NCBI RefSeq assembly: GCF_027532945.1
Contig: NZ_JAPZTZ010000002.1
Location: 1 to 58,621 of the forward strand
Origin: Phreatobacter sp.
GTDB taxonomy: Bacteria; Pseudomonadota; Alphaproteobacteria; Rhizobiales; Phreatobacteraceae
Direction of reading: 5' to 3'
DNA: 58,621 nucleotides
Positions within the stretch are counted from its first letter, which is position 1; each line of letters starts with the position of its first letter. This document shows positions 47,162 through 56,155 of this stretch, piece after piece. The notes beneath the pieces were generated by a model. The model was not told the origin of the DNA and ran no database searches. It was given only the letters and a program-made list of their open reading frames with translations. The translations under genes were made by a program, and so were the position numbers.

Positions 47162-48651
47162 GCGGCCGGGCCTTTCGCGGAGCGGTCGGACGAGAAGTCA
47201 CGGATCGCGGCGAGGGCGACCTCGTGGTCGGAGAATGGCAACGTCACGGAGCCGACGATCTGGCCGGTCTCGTGGCCCTTGCCGGCAATGACAAGGAGAT
47301 CGCCCGGCCGAAGATCGCGCACGGCGGCGCGGATCGCCTCGGCGCGGTCGCCGATCTCCTCGGCGCCGGGAGCATCGGCGAGGACCTGGGAGCGGATCGC
47401 AGCCGGGTCCTCGGAGCGGGGATTGTCGTCGGTGACGATGACGCGGTCGGCCTTGTCGACGGCGATACGGCCCATCATCGGCCGCTTGCCGGGATCGCGG
47501 TCGCCGCCGCAGCCAACGACCACGACGAGCTTGCGCGCCGCGAAGGGGCGGGCCGCCTCGAGCACGGTCTCGAGGGCGCCCGGCTTGTGGGCATAGTCGA
47601 CGACGACCGGGGCGCCGTCCTTGGCTCCGACGAATTCGAGCCGGCCCTTGGCGCCCTCCAGCGTCTCCAGCGCGGCGAGCGCTGTGTCCGGATCGGTGCC
47701 GCAGCCGACCGCAAGGCCGGCGGCGACGAGGGCGTTCTCCACCTGGAAGCGGCCCAGCAGCGGGATCAGCACCTCACGGTCACGGCCGAAGGCGCGCAGC
47801 CGGACGCGCTGGGCGGCGCCTTCGATCGTCTCGGAGAGGATGGCGATGCCGGTCTCGCCAAAGGCGGGATCGCGGCCGACCATGACGAGGTGCTGGCCGC
47901 GCGCGCGCGCCGCGGCGGCGAAATGGTCGCCCTCGGGACCGGCGACCACCACCGCCGTGCCGTCCGCCGGCAGCAGGTCGGTGAAAAGCCGCAGCTTCGC
48001 CGTGCGATAGGCCTCGAAGGTCTTGTGGTAGTCGAGATGGTCGCGGGACAGGTTGGTGAAGCCGGCGGCCTGGATGCGCACGCCGTCGAGCCGGTGCTGG
48101 TCGAGGCCGTGGGACGAGGCCTCGAAGGCGACGTGGGTGACGCCCTCGCCCGCCAGCGTGTCGAGCGTCTGGTGCAAGGTCACCGGATCGGGCGTCGTCA
48201 GGCCGCCATAGACCTTGCCGGAGGGGCGCACGACGCCGACCGTGCCGATGGAGGCGCTCGGATGGCCGTCAAAGGCGAAGATCTGGCGCAGGAAGGCCGC
48301 CACGGAGGTCTTGCCGGAGGTGCCGGTGACGGCGGCGATGGTGGCGGGCTGGCGCGGATGGAAGCGGCTCGCGGCCATGGCGAGGGTGCGGCGCGCATTG
48401 GCGACGTGGACGACCGGCACATCGCCTATAGCCGCGGGAGCGGCGGGAGAATCGGTGACGATGGCGGCGGCGCCGGCGCGGGCGGCGGCCTCCGCATAGG
48501 CCATGCCGTCGGTCTTCTCGCCCTTGAGGGCGAAGAACAGGCTGCCCTTCGCCACGGCCCGGCTGTCGGCGGTGACGCCGGTGACGGGGGTCGCAGCGCC
48601 GTCGCCGGGCGCCTCGTCGGCGAGCAGGGATTTCAGGGAAGAGGTGGTCAT
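47158..48651 (-). CDS. murE: UDP-MurNAc-Ala-Glu--meso-DAP ligase MurE
   Basis: 497-aa Mur ligase adding the third stem residue. The motif DNPR in VTDDNPRSEDPA marks specificity for meso-diaminopimelate, as in Gram-negatives. The P-loop is AAVTGTSGKTSVAAFL, and GVTADSRAVAKGSLFFAL and HLDYHKTFEAYRTAK are also typical. ATG 48651 is used; the longer frame adds an Arg-rich non-conserved stretch. Confidence 0.97.
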   Translation of the reverse strand: MTTSSLKSLLADEAPGDGAATPVTGVTADSRAVAKGSLFFALKGEKTDGMAYAEAAARAGAAAIVTDSPAAPAAIGDVPVVHVANARRTLAMAASRFHPRQPATIAAVTGTSGKTSVAAFLRQIFAFDGHPSASIGTVGVVRPSGKVYGGLTTPDPVTLHQTLDTLAGEGVTHVAFEASSHGLDQHRLDGVRIQAAGFTNLSRDHLDYHKTFEAYRTAKLRLFTDLLPADGTAVVVAGPEGDHFAAAARARGQHLVMVGRDPAFGETGIAILSETIEGAAQRVRLRAFGRDREVLIPLLGRFQVENALVAAGLAVGCGTDPDTALAALETLEGAKGRLEFVGAKDGAPVVVDYAHKPGALETVLEAARPFAARKLVVVVGCGGDRDPGKRPMMGRIAVDKADRVIVTDDNPRSEDPAAIRSQVLADAPGAEEIGDRAEAIRAAVRDLRPGDLLVIAGKGHETGQIVGSVTLPFSDHEVALAAIRDFSSDRSAKGPAA

Positions 48652-48735
48652 GCGGGCTCTCGGATCGCGCGCATCAGCACGGGACAAGATGGCGGACTTT
48701 AGGCGGTGTCCCGGTCGGGGCGATGCGACCGAGGG

Positions 48736-50502
48736 TCACCGTCCCGGCATGCGGTAGCCGACCTGGATCGTCTGCATGGCCGGGGCGAGGTCGAAGCGCG
48801 GCTGAAGGCCGAGGAGCGGCGCGGAACGGGCGATGACGCGGCCAGCCGTCGGCGCGGCGTTGAAGCCGGCGGTCGCGAGGCCGTGGGTCTCGGGGATGCC
48901 GCGCGGCTCGTCCAGCATGACGAGGAGCAGGTAGCGCGGCTGGTCGGCCGGGAAGATCGCCATGAAGGAATTGAGCTGCTTGTCCTTGGAATAGCGTCCG
49001 CCGATGACCTTCTCGGAGGTGCCCGTCTTGCCGCCGACATAGAAGCCCTCGACATCGGCGCGCCGGCCGGAGCCGCGCTCGGAGTTGAGGCGCATCAGGA
49101 AGCGCATGGCGTTGGAGGTCTCGGGCCGGATGACCTGGCGCGAGGCGGCCTGGACCTGCTCGGGCGAGCGGCGCAGGAAAGTGGGGGTGATGAGACGGCC
49201 GCCATTGACCAGGGCCGCCGTGCCCATGACCGCCTGGAGCGGGGCGACCGACATGCCGTGGCCGAAGGAGACCGTTGCGGCGGTGATGTCGGCCCAGCGG
49301 CGCGGCACGAGCGGCGCGGTGGACGGACCGATCTCGGTGACGACGCGGTCGAACTGACCGAGCCGGCGCAGGAAGGCGCGCTGATGCTCGCCGCCAAGCG
49401 ACAGCGCCATGCGGCTGGTGCCGATATTGGAGGAGAAGGTAAAGACCTCGGGCAGGGTGAGCACGCGGCGCTGGGCGTGGAAGTCCTTCACCTGGTGCCG
49501 GCCGACCGCCATGGGGAAGCGGGCGTCGAAGGTGGAGTTGATGTTGAAACGGCCCGAATCCAGCGCCATGGCGGTGGTCAGCGACTTCATCACCGAGCCC
49601 ATCTCGTAGACGCCGGTGGTGATGCGGTTGGCGCGGTCGAAGCCGGCGGCGGTCGAGGGCTGGTTCGGGTCGTAGTCGGGGATCGAGGCGAGCGCCACGA
49701 CCTCTCCAGTGTTGACGTCGACGATGACGCCGGCCGCTGCCTTGGCGCGGAACTTCTGGTGCGCCTGGATCAGCTCGTCGCGCAGCACGTGCTGGACGCG
49801 CAGGTCGATGGAAAGCTGCACGGCCGCCTGGTTGCGGTCGGTGACAAGGCCGGCGCGGTGGAGTTCGGCGAGGCCCTGGTTGTCGATGTAGCGCTCGATG
49901 CCGCCGAGGCCCTGGTTGTCGACATTGACCATGCCCAGGACGTGGGAGAGCGTCGGGCCGTTCGGATAGGAGCGCTTGGCCTCGCGCAGGAAGCCGACGC
50001 CGGGAATGCCGAGGCGATGGATCTGGTCACGCTGGGCCGGGGTGATCTCGCGGCGCAGCCAGACGAAACCCTTGCCGGAGCGCAGGCGCTCGCGCACCTC
50101 GCGGGCGTCGAGATCGGGCAGGACGGCGGTGAGCAGCTCGGTCGCCTCGTCGACGTCGAAGCTCGCCGCCAGCTTCCTCGGCTCGGCATAGAGCGAGATG
50201 GCGCGCACGTCGGTGGCCAGGACCTCGCCGTTGCGGTCGAGGATATCCGGGCGAGTCGAGGATACGGCTTCGGCGCTGCGCACGCCGGACTGCGCCGAGC
50301 GGTCATAGCGCACGACATAGACGACGAGGCTGACGGCGATCACCGCGTAGAGCGCGCCGAAGCCGAGCATGGCGAGCCGCACGCGGGTGCGCGCCTTGCG
50401 CAGGCGCTCGGACTGCGGACCGGCCAGCACCCAGGCGAAGAAATGCCGGGTGCGCATCAGGAAGGACGGCCGCTCCACGGCGTCGGCGGTCGTGTCGGTC
50501 AT
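48736..50502 (-). CDS. ftsI: Peptidoglycan transpeptidase FtsI (PBP3)
   Basis: 588-aa class B penicillin-binding protein for septal cross-linking. One membrane helix at about 45-63; a pedestal domain beginning RPDILDRNGEVLATDV; and the transpeptidase domain with catalytic Ser303 in GSVMK, the SSN motif in FTFSSNIGTS and KTGT in VGGKTGTSEK. The start overlaps the ftsL stop by 1 nt (TGATG). The long reading to 50745 covers ftsL and is not used. Confidence 0.97.
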   Translation of the reverse strand: MTDTTADAVERPSFLMRTRHFFAWVLAGPQSERLRKARTRVRLAMLGFGALYAVIAVSLVVYVVRYDRSAQSGVRSAEAVSSTRPDILDRNGEVLATDVRAISLYAEPRKLAASFDVDEATELLTAVLPDLDAREVRERLRSGKGFVWLRREITPAQRDQIHRLGIPGVGFLREAKRSYPNGPTLSHVLGMVNVDNQGLGGIERYIDNQGLAELHRAGLVTDRNQAAVQLSIDLRVQHVLRDELIQAHQKFRAKAAAGVIVDVNTGEVVALASIPDYDPNQPSTAAGFDRANRITTGVYEMGSVMKSLTTAMALDSGRFNINSTFDARFPMAVGRHQVKDFHAQRRVLTLPEVFTFSSNIGTSRMALSLGGEHQRAFLRRLGQFDRVVTEIGPSTAPLVPRRWADITAATVSFGHGMSVAPLQAVMGTAALVNGGRLITPTFLRRSPEQVQAASRQVIRPETSNAMRFLMRLNSERGSGRRADVEGFYVGGKTGTSEKVIGGRYSKDKQLNSFMAIFPADQPRYLLLVMLDEPRGIPETHGLATAGFNAAPTAGRVIARSAPLLGLQPRFDLAPAMQTIQVGYRMPGR

Positions 50503-50906
50503 CAGCGGCCTCCTGCCGGGCGGCGCTGCGGCAGCGGCATCGCGCCGGGGATGGTGCCGGTGGTGATGCCCCCCTCGCCGCCGGCCTCCATGGCCTGCAG
50601 CATGGAGCCGATCGGATCCGGGTCGATCACCGGCTTCTCGGGGAGCCCCGCGAGATCGTGCAGCTGGTTGATGGCGAGCGGCCGCAGGCGCAGATGCTTC
50701 TCGGCCAGCGCCTGGAGCCGGTCGGGGCTGTTGAGCTGCGCCCACTGGGCCTTCAGCTCGGCAATGGCCTCGCGCTCCCGGGTGATCTCGAGGCGGAGCT
50801 TCGCCACCTGCTCGCCGTGGCGCGTCGCCTCATACTTGATGCGATAGACATAGGCCGCCGCCGTCACCAGCGCCGCAACCACGAGGATGTTGAGGACGCG
50901 CATCAT
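50502..50906 (-). CDS. ftsL: Cell division protein FtsL
   Basis: 134-aa bitopic protein. A short cytoplasmic N-terminus, one membrane helix ([17 protein letters not shown]), then a coiled-coil of about 45 residues ([20 protein letters not shown]) and the [20 protein letters not shown] segment conserved in alphaproteobacterial FtsL. A Gly/Pro-rich tail follows. It bridges FtsQ and FtsI/FtsW. ATGA overlap with rsmH. Confidence 0.93.
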   Translation of the reverse strand: MMRVLNILVVAALVTAAAYVYRIKYEATRHGEQVAKLRLEITREREAIAELKAQWAQLNSPDRLQALAEKHLRLRPLAINQLHDLAGLPEKPVIDPDPIGSMLQAMEAGGEGGITTGTIPGAMPLPQRRPAGGR

Positions 50907-51880
50907 GGCCGGCGCCTCGCGGGGGCGGTGGTCCTGACCGCGGCGCGCAGCTTGGCGGAGCGGGCGCGCGGATTGGCGGCGCTCTCGGCGTCGGAGGCAG
51001 CGACAGCCTTGCGGTGGAGCAGCGTGAAGGTCGGCTCCGGCGCGCTCATGGCGGGCGCGTGGCGCGAGCCAGCCGGGGCCTTGCCGGACCGGTCGACGAG
51101 AAACTGCTTGACGATGCGATCCTCGAGCGAGTGGAAAGTGACCACCACCAGCCGCCCGCCGGGTTTCAGCACGTGCTCGGCCGCGGCCAAGGCCGTTTCG
51201 AGCTCGCCGAGTTCGTCGTTCACCGCGATGCGCAGCGCCTGGAAGGTGCGCGTCGCCGGATGGATGTCGCCGGGCTTCGAGCGGACGACGCGCCCGACGA
51301 TGTCGGCGAGGCGCTTGGTCGTGGTGATCGGGGCTTCCGCACGCTCGCGGACGATCGCCTTGGCGATGTGGCGCGACAGGCGCTCCTCGCCATAGGTGTA
51401 GATGAGATTGGCGAGGTCGGTCTCGTCGAGCCTGGCGACCAGGTCGGCGGCGCTGTCGCCCTCGCGGGCCATGCGCATGTCGAGCGGTCCGTCGAAGCGG
51501 AACGAGAAGCCGCGGTCGGCCTCATCGAGCTGCATCGAGGAGACGCCGATGTCGAGCACGACGCCGTCGACCAGGGCGTGGCCGCAATCCGCGGCCACCG
51601 CGTCGAGATTGGCGAAGCGGTCGTGGACGAGGGTGAGCCGGCCGGCTGACGCATCGACCATCGCAGCGCCTGCGGCGATGGCGGTGGGGTCGCGGTCGAT
51701 GGCGATGACGCGGGTGTCGGCGGCAGCGAGGATGGCGGCGGTGTAGCCACCGGCGCCGAAGGTTCCGTCGATGAGGATGTCGCCGTCGCGCGGCGTGAGG
51801 CTGCCAAGGACCTCGGCCAGCAGCACGGGCACGTGCCGGGGCGCGTCGCCCCCACCGTCCCTTGCCATGGCTGACGTCAT
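50903..51880 (-). CDS. rsmH: 16S rRNA (cytosine-1402-N4)-methyltransferase RsmH
   Basis: 325-aa SAM-dependent methyltransferase (MraW). [10 protein letters not shown] at the N-terminus, the SAM-binding [36 protein letters not shown] and the C-terminal [16 protein letters not shown] are diagnostic. ATG 51880 has GAGGGG upstream; the longer frame adds a low-complexity Arg/Pro stretch. It is the first gene of the dcw cluster here, since no mraZ precedes it. Confidence 0.97.
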   Translation of the reverse strand: MTSAMARDGGGDAPRHVPVLLAEVLGSLTPRDGDILIDGTFGAGGYTAAILAAADTRVIAIDRDPTAIAAGAAMVDASAGRLTLVHDRFANLDAVAADCGHALVDGVVLDIGVSSMQLDEADRGFSFRFDGPLDMRMAREGDSAADLVARLDETDLANLIYTYGEERLSRHIAKAIVRERAEAPITTTKRLADIVGRVVRSKPGDIHPATRTFQALRIAVNDELGELETALAAAEHVLKPGGRLVVVTFHSLEDRIVKQFLVDRSGKAPAGSRHAPAMSAPEPTFTLLHRKAVAASDAESAANPRARSAKLRAAVRTTAPARRRP

Positions 51881-52141
51881 GCCGCCCCTCCCGCGCGCCG
51901 CCCCCGCGAGGCGCTGGCGGGTCCGGGCGGTGCGCCTCGGCCACGACGGCGACGCGCGGCCGGGGCGCGTCGGAGGCGTGGGGATCGGCTGCTCGCTGCG
52001 GACCGGCATGGCATCACGGGCGTGGTGACGACGCCGTCCCGCCGGCCTTTCCGCGGGCATCGTGCCGTCAACGCCTGATTAACGCCGTCGGCCGTTAAGA
52101 AACGGTTTCCGTCAAGGGTTTGGTCACCATGACGGGCCGCA
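51881..52141 (-). promoter_or_regulatory. 261-bp region upstream of rsmH, likely dcw promoter area
   Basis: The far end (about 52060-52125) is comparatively AT-rich and carries, on the minus strand, TTGACG boxes (in CCCTTGACGGAAACC and GCGTTGACGGCACG) and TTAACGG/GTTAATC elements. No clear -35/-10 pair with 16-18 nt spacing was found. No mraZ frame exists in the space between rsmH and the HdeD-like gene. Confidence 0.35.
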
Positions 52142-52759
52142 TCAGGCGACCGGTTTGGGATGGACGCCGTCGAAGGTCGAGCGGATGGCGCGGGCGAGGA
52201 AAATGTAGGACCAGCCCTGGAAGATCAGTTCCACCGCGAGGAAGGTACCGAGCACCCAGGTCGCCGCCTGCGGCAGCTGGACGGCGATGACGAGGCCGAG
52301 GAGGAGCGACAGCAGCCCCGAGGCGAGGATCCAGCCCCAGGCGACCATCGGCCGGAGCTGGAAGGCGGCGATGATGCGAAGCAGGCCGACCACCATCAGC
52401 ATGGCGGCGCAGACCACGGTGAGGGCGAGGACCGCCTGGAGCGGATTGTAGAAGACGAGGATGCCGGTGACGACATAGACCACGCCGATACCGATCATGG
52501 TGAGGCGGCTCTGCCAGCCCTTGTGCTGGAAGGCATCGACGAGGAGCACAGTGCCGCCCGCCAGCATCATGGCGCCGAAGGCGAGCGCGCTCACCAGCGA
52601 GAAGAGGTGGACGGCGGCAAGGCCGAAGAGACCGAGCCCGATCAGGACGATGCCGGCGGCCAAAAGCCACCCGGAATTGCGCCTCAGCGGCACGAGATGG
52701 GCGCCGAGCGAACGGCCGGTCGGGGCGGTGTCGGGGGTGGTGGGACGACTATCGGTCAT
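52142..52759 (-). CDS. HdeD-like membrane protein
   Basis: 205-aa inner-membrane protein with six predicted helices, two per repeat: RRNSGWLLAAGIVLIGLGLF, the AFGAMMLAGGTVLLVDAF region, GIGVVYVVTGILVFYNP and LASGLLSLLLGLVIAVQLP. The pattern is that of HdeD/DUF308 proteins, linked in E. coli to acid resistance. AGGAG lies 8 nt before the ATG. It lies directly upstream of the dcw cluster on the same strand. Confidence 0.88.
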   Translation of the reverse strand: MTDSRPTTPDTAPTGRSLGAHLVPLRRNSGWLLAAGIVLIGLGLFGLAAVHLFSLVSALAFGAMMLAGGTVLLVDAFQHKGWQSRLTMIGIGVVYVVTGILVFYNPLQAVLALTVVCAAMLMVVGLLRIIAAFQLRPMVAWGWILASGLLSLLLGLVIAVQLPQAATWVLGTFLAVELIFQGWSYIFLARAIRSTFDGVHPKPVA

Positions 52760-52831
52760 GGATCGGCTCCTGGCCTGCTCCAACACAATGCGTCGCTGAC
52801 CAACCCGTTCCGTCATGGACGGCCCATCACG

Positions 52832-53578
52832 TCACCTCTGTCCGCGCCGCATGACGGGAAAATCAAAGCTGCGGCCGGGAAACGGCTCCTGCACCAGCTG
52901 GAAGTGCCACCATTCCTTCGCATAGGCGCGAAAGCCATTGCGCTGCATCAGGGAGGCCAGCATGGCGCGGTTGGCCGCCGCCTCGCGGCCGATGCCGGGG
53001 GCGCGAACATGGGCGGCGGCATCGAAGCAATCATAGGAGGTGCCGAAATCAAGGGCGCCGTCGTCGAAGCGCTGGCCGATGGGCGCGGTGCAGGCGCCGC
53101 TCGCGAAGCCCGGCGCGGCACCCGCCCGGGCGATGCCGAGATCGACGGTCGAGCCGCGAGAATGGGTGGAGCGCGAGGAGAGATAGCCGTCGAGCGAGAG
53201 GCGGGCCTTGTCCACGGCCGGGTAGAACACCGCCTTCATCCGCTGGTCGGCCGCGTCCCGCGTCCAGGCCATCATGTCGGCGACGGCGGTGGCAGGGCGA
53301 TAGCAGTCCCAGACGACAAGGGTCAGGCCGCGCGGGGCGATCTCGGCCTGGGCCCGGGCGAGCGCCTCGGCGGCGCGGCGGGTGAGGATGCACTCGCCGG
53401 CGAGATAGCCGGCGACGGGCCGGCCCAGGAAGTTGCGGGAGCCGGCATAGCGGATGTCCTGGCGGATGGTCGGCGCGACGTCCGCGAGGTGGATGAAGCC
53501 CTCGGGCAGGCTCGACTGGGCGGACGCCGGAACCGACGCGAACAGGACGGCGAGGAGGGCAAGCACGGCGCGCATCAT
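52832..53578 (-). CDS. D-Ala-D-Ala dipeptidase, VanX/DdpX type (M15D)
   Basis: 248-aa exported zinc dipeptidase. Signal peptide MMRAVLALLAVLFASVPASA. Zn motifs STHSRGSTVDLGIA (S-x-H-x-x-G-x-x-x-D) and EWWHFQLV (E-x-W-H) are intact, and VWDCYRPATAVADM and IRYAGSRNFLG match DdpX. It cleaves D-Ala-D-Ala, probably for recycling peptidoglycan dipeptide rather than vancomycin resistance, as no vanHA genes are present. GGGAGG precedes the start; 37 nt after the amidase stop, so likely an operon. Confidence 0.92.
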   Translation of the reverse strand: MMRAVLALLAVLFASVPASAQSSLPEGFIHLADVAPTIRQDIRYAGSRNFLGRPVAGYLAGECILTRRAAEALARAQAEIAPRGLTLVVWDCYRPATAVADMMAWTRDAADQRMKAVFYPAVDKARLSLDGYLSSRSTHSRGSTVDLGIARAGAAPGFASGACTAPIGQRFDDGALDFGTSYDCFDAAAHVRAPGIGREAAANRAMLASLMQRNGFRAYAKEWWHFQLVQEPFPGRSFDFPVMRRGQR

Positions 53579-53615
53579 GCGAACCTCCCGCCCCGCCCGT
53601 CGTTTGGCAAGCCGG

Positions 53616-54413
53616 TCAGCGGGCGCCAAGGAGGTCGCGCAGCGTGCGCAGCGTCGAGGCATCGGCGATGCCGTCGACGCGCGCCTGCCGCCAGTGGCGC
53701 TGGAAAGCGGTGACCACCGCCTCGGTCGGCGCATCGAAGACGCCGGTGACCTGCAACCCATAGCCTAGCATGCCGAACATGGCCTGCAGCGCCTGGATGG
53801 GCGGGCCCTCCTCGCCGCGGCGATAGGTCGGGCCATCCTGAATTGGCGCGGCGGGCACCCAGAGGCCGACGCCCTCCTCCGCCAGCCGTTGCCAGGGGAA
53901 GAGCTCTCCGGGGTCCTGCTTGCGGCCGGGTGCGGTGTCGGAATGAGCGAGCACCCCGAGCGGCGGGATATGTCCGCGGCGCAGGAGGATGTCGCGCGAC
54001 AGGTTCACCACCGCCGCGATCTGCGCCTCGGGGAAGGGACGATAGCCCCATTCATGGCCGGGATTGACGATCTCGATGCCGATGGAGCGGGAATTGACGT
54101 CCTCCCGGCCCTGCCACGAGCCGGCCCCGGCATGCCAGGCGCGGCGGCTCTCGGCGACGCACTGGATGATCTCGCCATCCTCGAAGACGACATAATGGGC
54201 GGAGACGCGCGGCGCATTCGGATCGCAAAGGCGCTTCAGCGCCGCCATGCCGTCGGTCATGCCGGTATAGTGCAGGAGCAGGATGTCGATGCTCGCCCGA
54301 CGCTCATCGTGGTTCGGCGAGGGAGCAAGGGCGGTCGCCCAGGGCGAGTCCGGGCGGTCCAGTGCATCGACCTGATGGTCGTGGTCGTGGTGATGATCTT
54401 GGGGATCGCTCAT
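53616..54413 (-). CDS. N-acetylmuramoyl-L-alanine amidase, AmiD-like
   Basis: 265 aa. An amidase_2/PGRP-fold catalytic domain (about 45-180) with Zn-binding His in DILLLHYTG, AESRRAWHAGAG and LAHSDTAPGRKQDPG, followed by a peptidoglycan-binding domain (about 195-262; MFGMLGYGLQVTGVFDAPTE). It would cleave the bond between MurNAc and L-Ala. No signal peptide is visible, so it may work in the cytoplasm on recycled anhydro-muropeptides (AmpD-like). The N-terminus is His/Asp-rich (HHHDHDH at residues 7-13), a possible metal-binding tail. Confidence 0.92.
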   Translation of the reverse strand: MSDPQDHHHDHDHQVDALDRPDSPWATALAPSPNHDERRASIDILLLHYTGMTDGMAALKRLCDPNAPRVSAHYVVFEDGEIIQCVAESRRAWHAGAGSWQGREDVNSRSIGIEIVNPGHEWGYRPFPEAQIAAVVNLSRDILLRRGHIPPLGVLAHSDTAPGRKQDPGELFPWQRLAEEGVGLWVPAAPIQDGPTYRRGEEGPPIQALQAMFGMLGYGLQVTGVFDAPTEAVVTAFQRHWRQARVDGIADASTLRTLRDLLGAR

Positions 54414-54587
54414 GCAAAGGGCCTCTTGCCGCACTTCGACCGCGCGGCAGTCGACGGGCTGTCATGAAGGCTGTTTAGGACGCCCCGGCCCGTCCCGCCA
54501 AGCGGCGACATGGCAAGGCACCGCTTGCGCCGCGGCACGGCGGCGGGCAAAGCATTCATCCTCCGTCTCACCCAAGGGAATCACGCC

Positions 54588-55151
54588 ATGTCCGGCCACG
54601 GTCATATGGACCCCTCCAACAAGACGATCGCCCTGCTGATCGCCGTCCTCGCCCTGTTCCTGGCCCTCGCCGAAACGGCCGCCAAGAGCTCGCAGACCGA
54701 TGCGCTGAACGCCAATGTCGAGGCCTCGAACCTGTGGGCCTTCTTCCAGGCGAAGACGATCCGCATGACCGCGGTGACGACGGCAGCCGAGGACATGACC
54801 ATCACCCGCAATGCCGTCGCCGACGAGGCGGCCAAGGCGGCGATGACGCGACAGATCGAGACCTGGCAGGGCCGCGCCGCACGCTGGGACAACGAGCCTG
54901 AGACCAACGAGGGTCGCCGCCAGCTCTCCTCGCGCGCCCAGGCGGCGGAGAAGAAGCGCGACGTCGCCTACAAGCGCTACCACGACTTCGAGATCTCCTC
55001 CGCGGCCTTCCAGATCGCCATCGTGCTCGCTTCCGCCGCGGTGGTGACCGGCGCCATGGCGCTCGCCTGGCTCTCCTGCGGCCTCGGCCTCATCGGCATC
55101 GCCTTCTCAGCCATCGGCCTGTTCAAGCCCGGCCTGATCCACCTGTTCTGA
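54588..55151 (+). CDS. DUF4337 family membrane protein
   Basis: 187 aa. A helix at about 12-30 (TIALLIAVLALFLALAET), a long charged helical stretch (EASNLWAFFQAKTIRMTA, then Arg/Glu-rich coiled coil) and two C-terminal helices (AFQIAIVLASAAVVTGAMAL and CGLGLIGIAFSAIGLF) match the DUF4337 layout. Function unknown. AAGGGA precedes the ATG at 54588. Likely cotranscribed with the cupin gene 11 nt downstream. Confidence 0.88.
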   Translation: MSGHGHMDPSNKTIALLIAVLALFLALAETAAKSSQTDALNANVEASNLWAFFQAKTIRMTAVTTAAEDMTITRNAVADEAAKAAMTRQIETWQGRAARWDNEPETNEGRRQLSSRAQAAEKKRDVAYKRYHDFEISSAAFQIAIVLASAAVVTGAMALAWLSCGLGLIGIAFSAIGLFKPGLIHLF

Positions 55152-55162
55152 AGGCAGTCCCC

Positions 55163-55504
55163 ATGAAGATGTCCGACATCCCCTTCGGCACGGTCGACTG
55201 GGAGGCGGTCGAGCCGACCCGCCATCCCGGCGAGGTGGGCGAGGCGCTGTGGCGGACGCGGCATTTCGGCCCGGCGGACAACGCCATCCGCGTGCGGATG
55301 GTCGAGTACACGCCGGGCTATGTCTCCGACCACTGGTGCTCGAAGGGCCACGTGCTCTTCTGCCTGTCGGGAGAGCTCGAGACGACGCTGGAGGACGGCC
55401 GCGTCTTCGTGCTGAAGCCCGGCATGAGCTACCAGGTGGCCGACGGGGCAGAGGCCCATCGCTCGACGGCTCCGAAGGGCGCAAGGCTTTTCATCGTCGA
55501 CTGA
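55163..55504 (+). CDS. Small cupin-fold protein (DHCW-motif family)
   Basis: 113-aa single-domain cupin. The motif SDHWCSKGHVLFCLSGELET resembles the DHCW-motif cupin family, with His and Cys positioned as metal ligands, and LKPGMSYQVADGAEAHRS forms the second cupin strand pair. Enzymatic role unknown. It converges on the GNAT gene with 9 nt between stops. Confidence 0.85.
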   Translation: MKMSDIPFGTVDWEAVEPTRHPGEVGEALWRTRHFGPADNAIRVRMVEYTPGYVSDHWCSKGHVLFCLSGELETTLEDGRVFVLKPGMSYQVADGAEAHRSTAPKGARLFIVD

Positions 55505-55513
55505 GACGCCGGC

Positions 55514-56155
55514 TCAGCCGAGCCGGTCGCCCTGCACGAAGGCGTAGAGCACGTGGTCCATCCACGTGCCGTTGATGCAGAGATATTGCCGGGCGAGGCC
55601 CTCGCGGGTGAAGCCGACGCGCTCCAGAAGCCCCACGGACACAGCGTTGTGCGGCAGGCAGGCCGCCTCGATGCGGCGGAAGCCGAGCGTCGCGAAGGCA
55701 TAGGGAATGAGCGCCCGAACGCCAGCGCTCATGTAGCCCTGGCCGGCATGGGCCTCGCCCATCCAGTAGCCGAGCGAGACCATCTGCGCGACGCCGCGCC
55801 GGACATTGGTGAGGGTGAGCCCGCCGACGAGGGCGCCATCCCCGGTCCGATGCAGGAAAAAGGCATAGCCCTGGTCGTCGCGCCAGTCCTGGCGATAGCG
55901 GGCGATGCGGCGGCGGAAGGCAGGACGGGTCAGGTCGTCCGGCGGCCAGGCCGGCTCCCAGGGCGCAAGGAAGCGGCGGCTCTGGTCGCGCAAGCTTGCC
56001 CAGGCCTCGAAATCCCCCATGTCGGGAAGGCGCAGCGTCACCTTCGGCGTGAGGATGGGCTCCGGCGCGCTGTAGGCGAGACCCACCGCGCGCAACAGCG
56101 ACAGCGGCTTTGCGGCGGCCGACCTTTGCGGCGGAGCCTTGGTGGGGCGAGTCAT
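55514..56155 (-). CDS. GNAT N-acetyltransferase, RimJ/RimL-like
   Basis: 213 aa. The N-terminal LRLPDMGDFEAWASLR, the acetyl-CoA loop region LGYWMGEAHAGQGYMSAGVR, and CLPHNAVSVGLLERVGFTRE are those of ribosomal-protein-type N-acetyltransferases. Substrate unknown. It starts within the M16 peptidase stop (ATGA), a pairing repeated in many alphaproteobacteria. Confidence 0.9.
   Translation of the reverse strand: MTRPTKAPPQRSAAAKPLSLLRAVGLAYSAPEPILTPKVTLRLPDMGDFEAWASLRDQSRRFLAPWEPAWPPDDLTRPAFRRRIARYRQDWRDDQGYAFFLHRTGDGALVGGLTLTNVRRGVAQMVSLGYWMGEAHAGQGYMSAGVRALIPYAFATLGFRRIEAACLPHNAVSVGLLERVGFTREGLARQYLCINGTWMDHVLYAFVQGDRLG

Noticed and set aside
52832-53578. Vancomycin resistance gene cluster
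   Set aside because: The VanX-type dipeptidase stands without vanH, vanA or vanRS; the ddl present is the ordinary housekeeping ligase.
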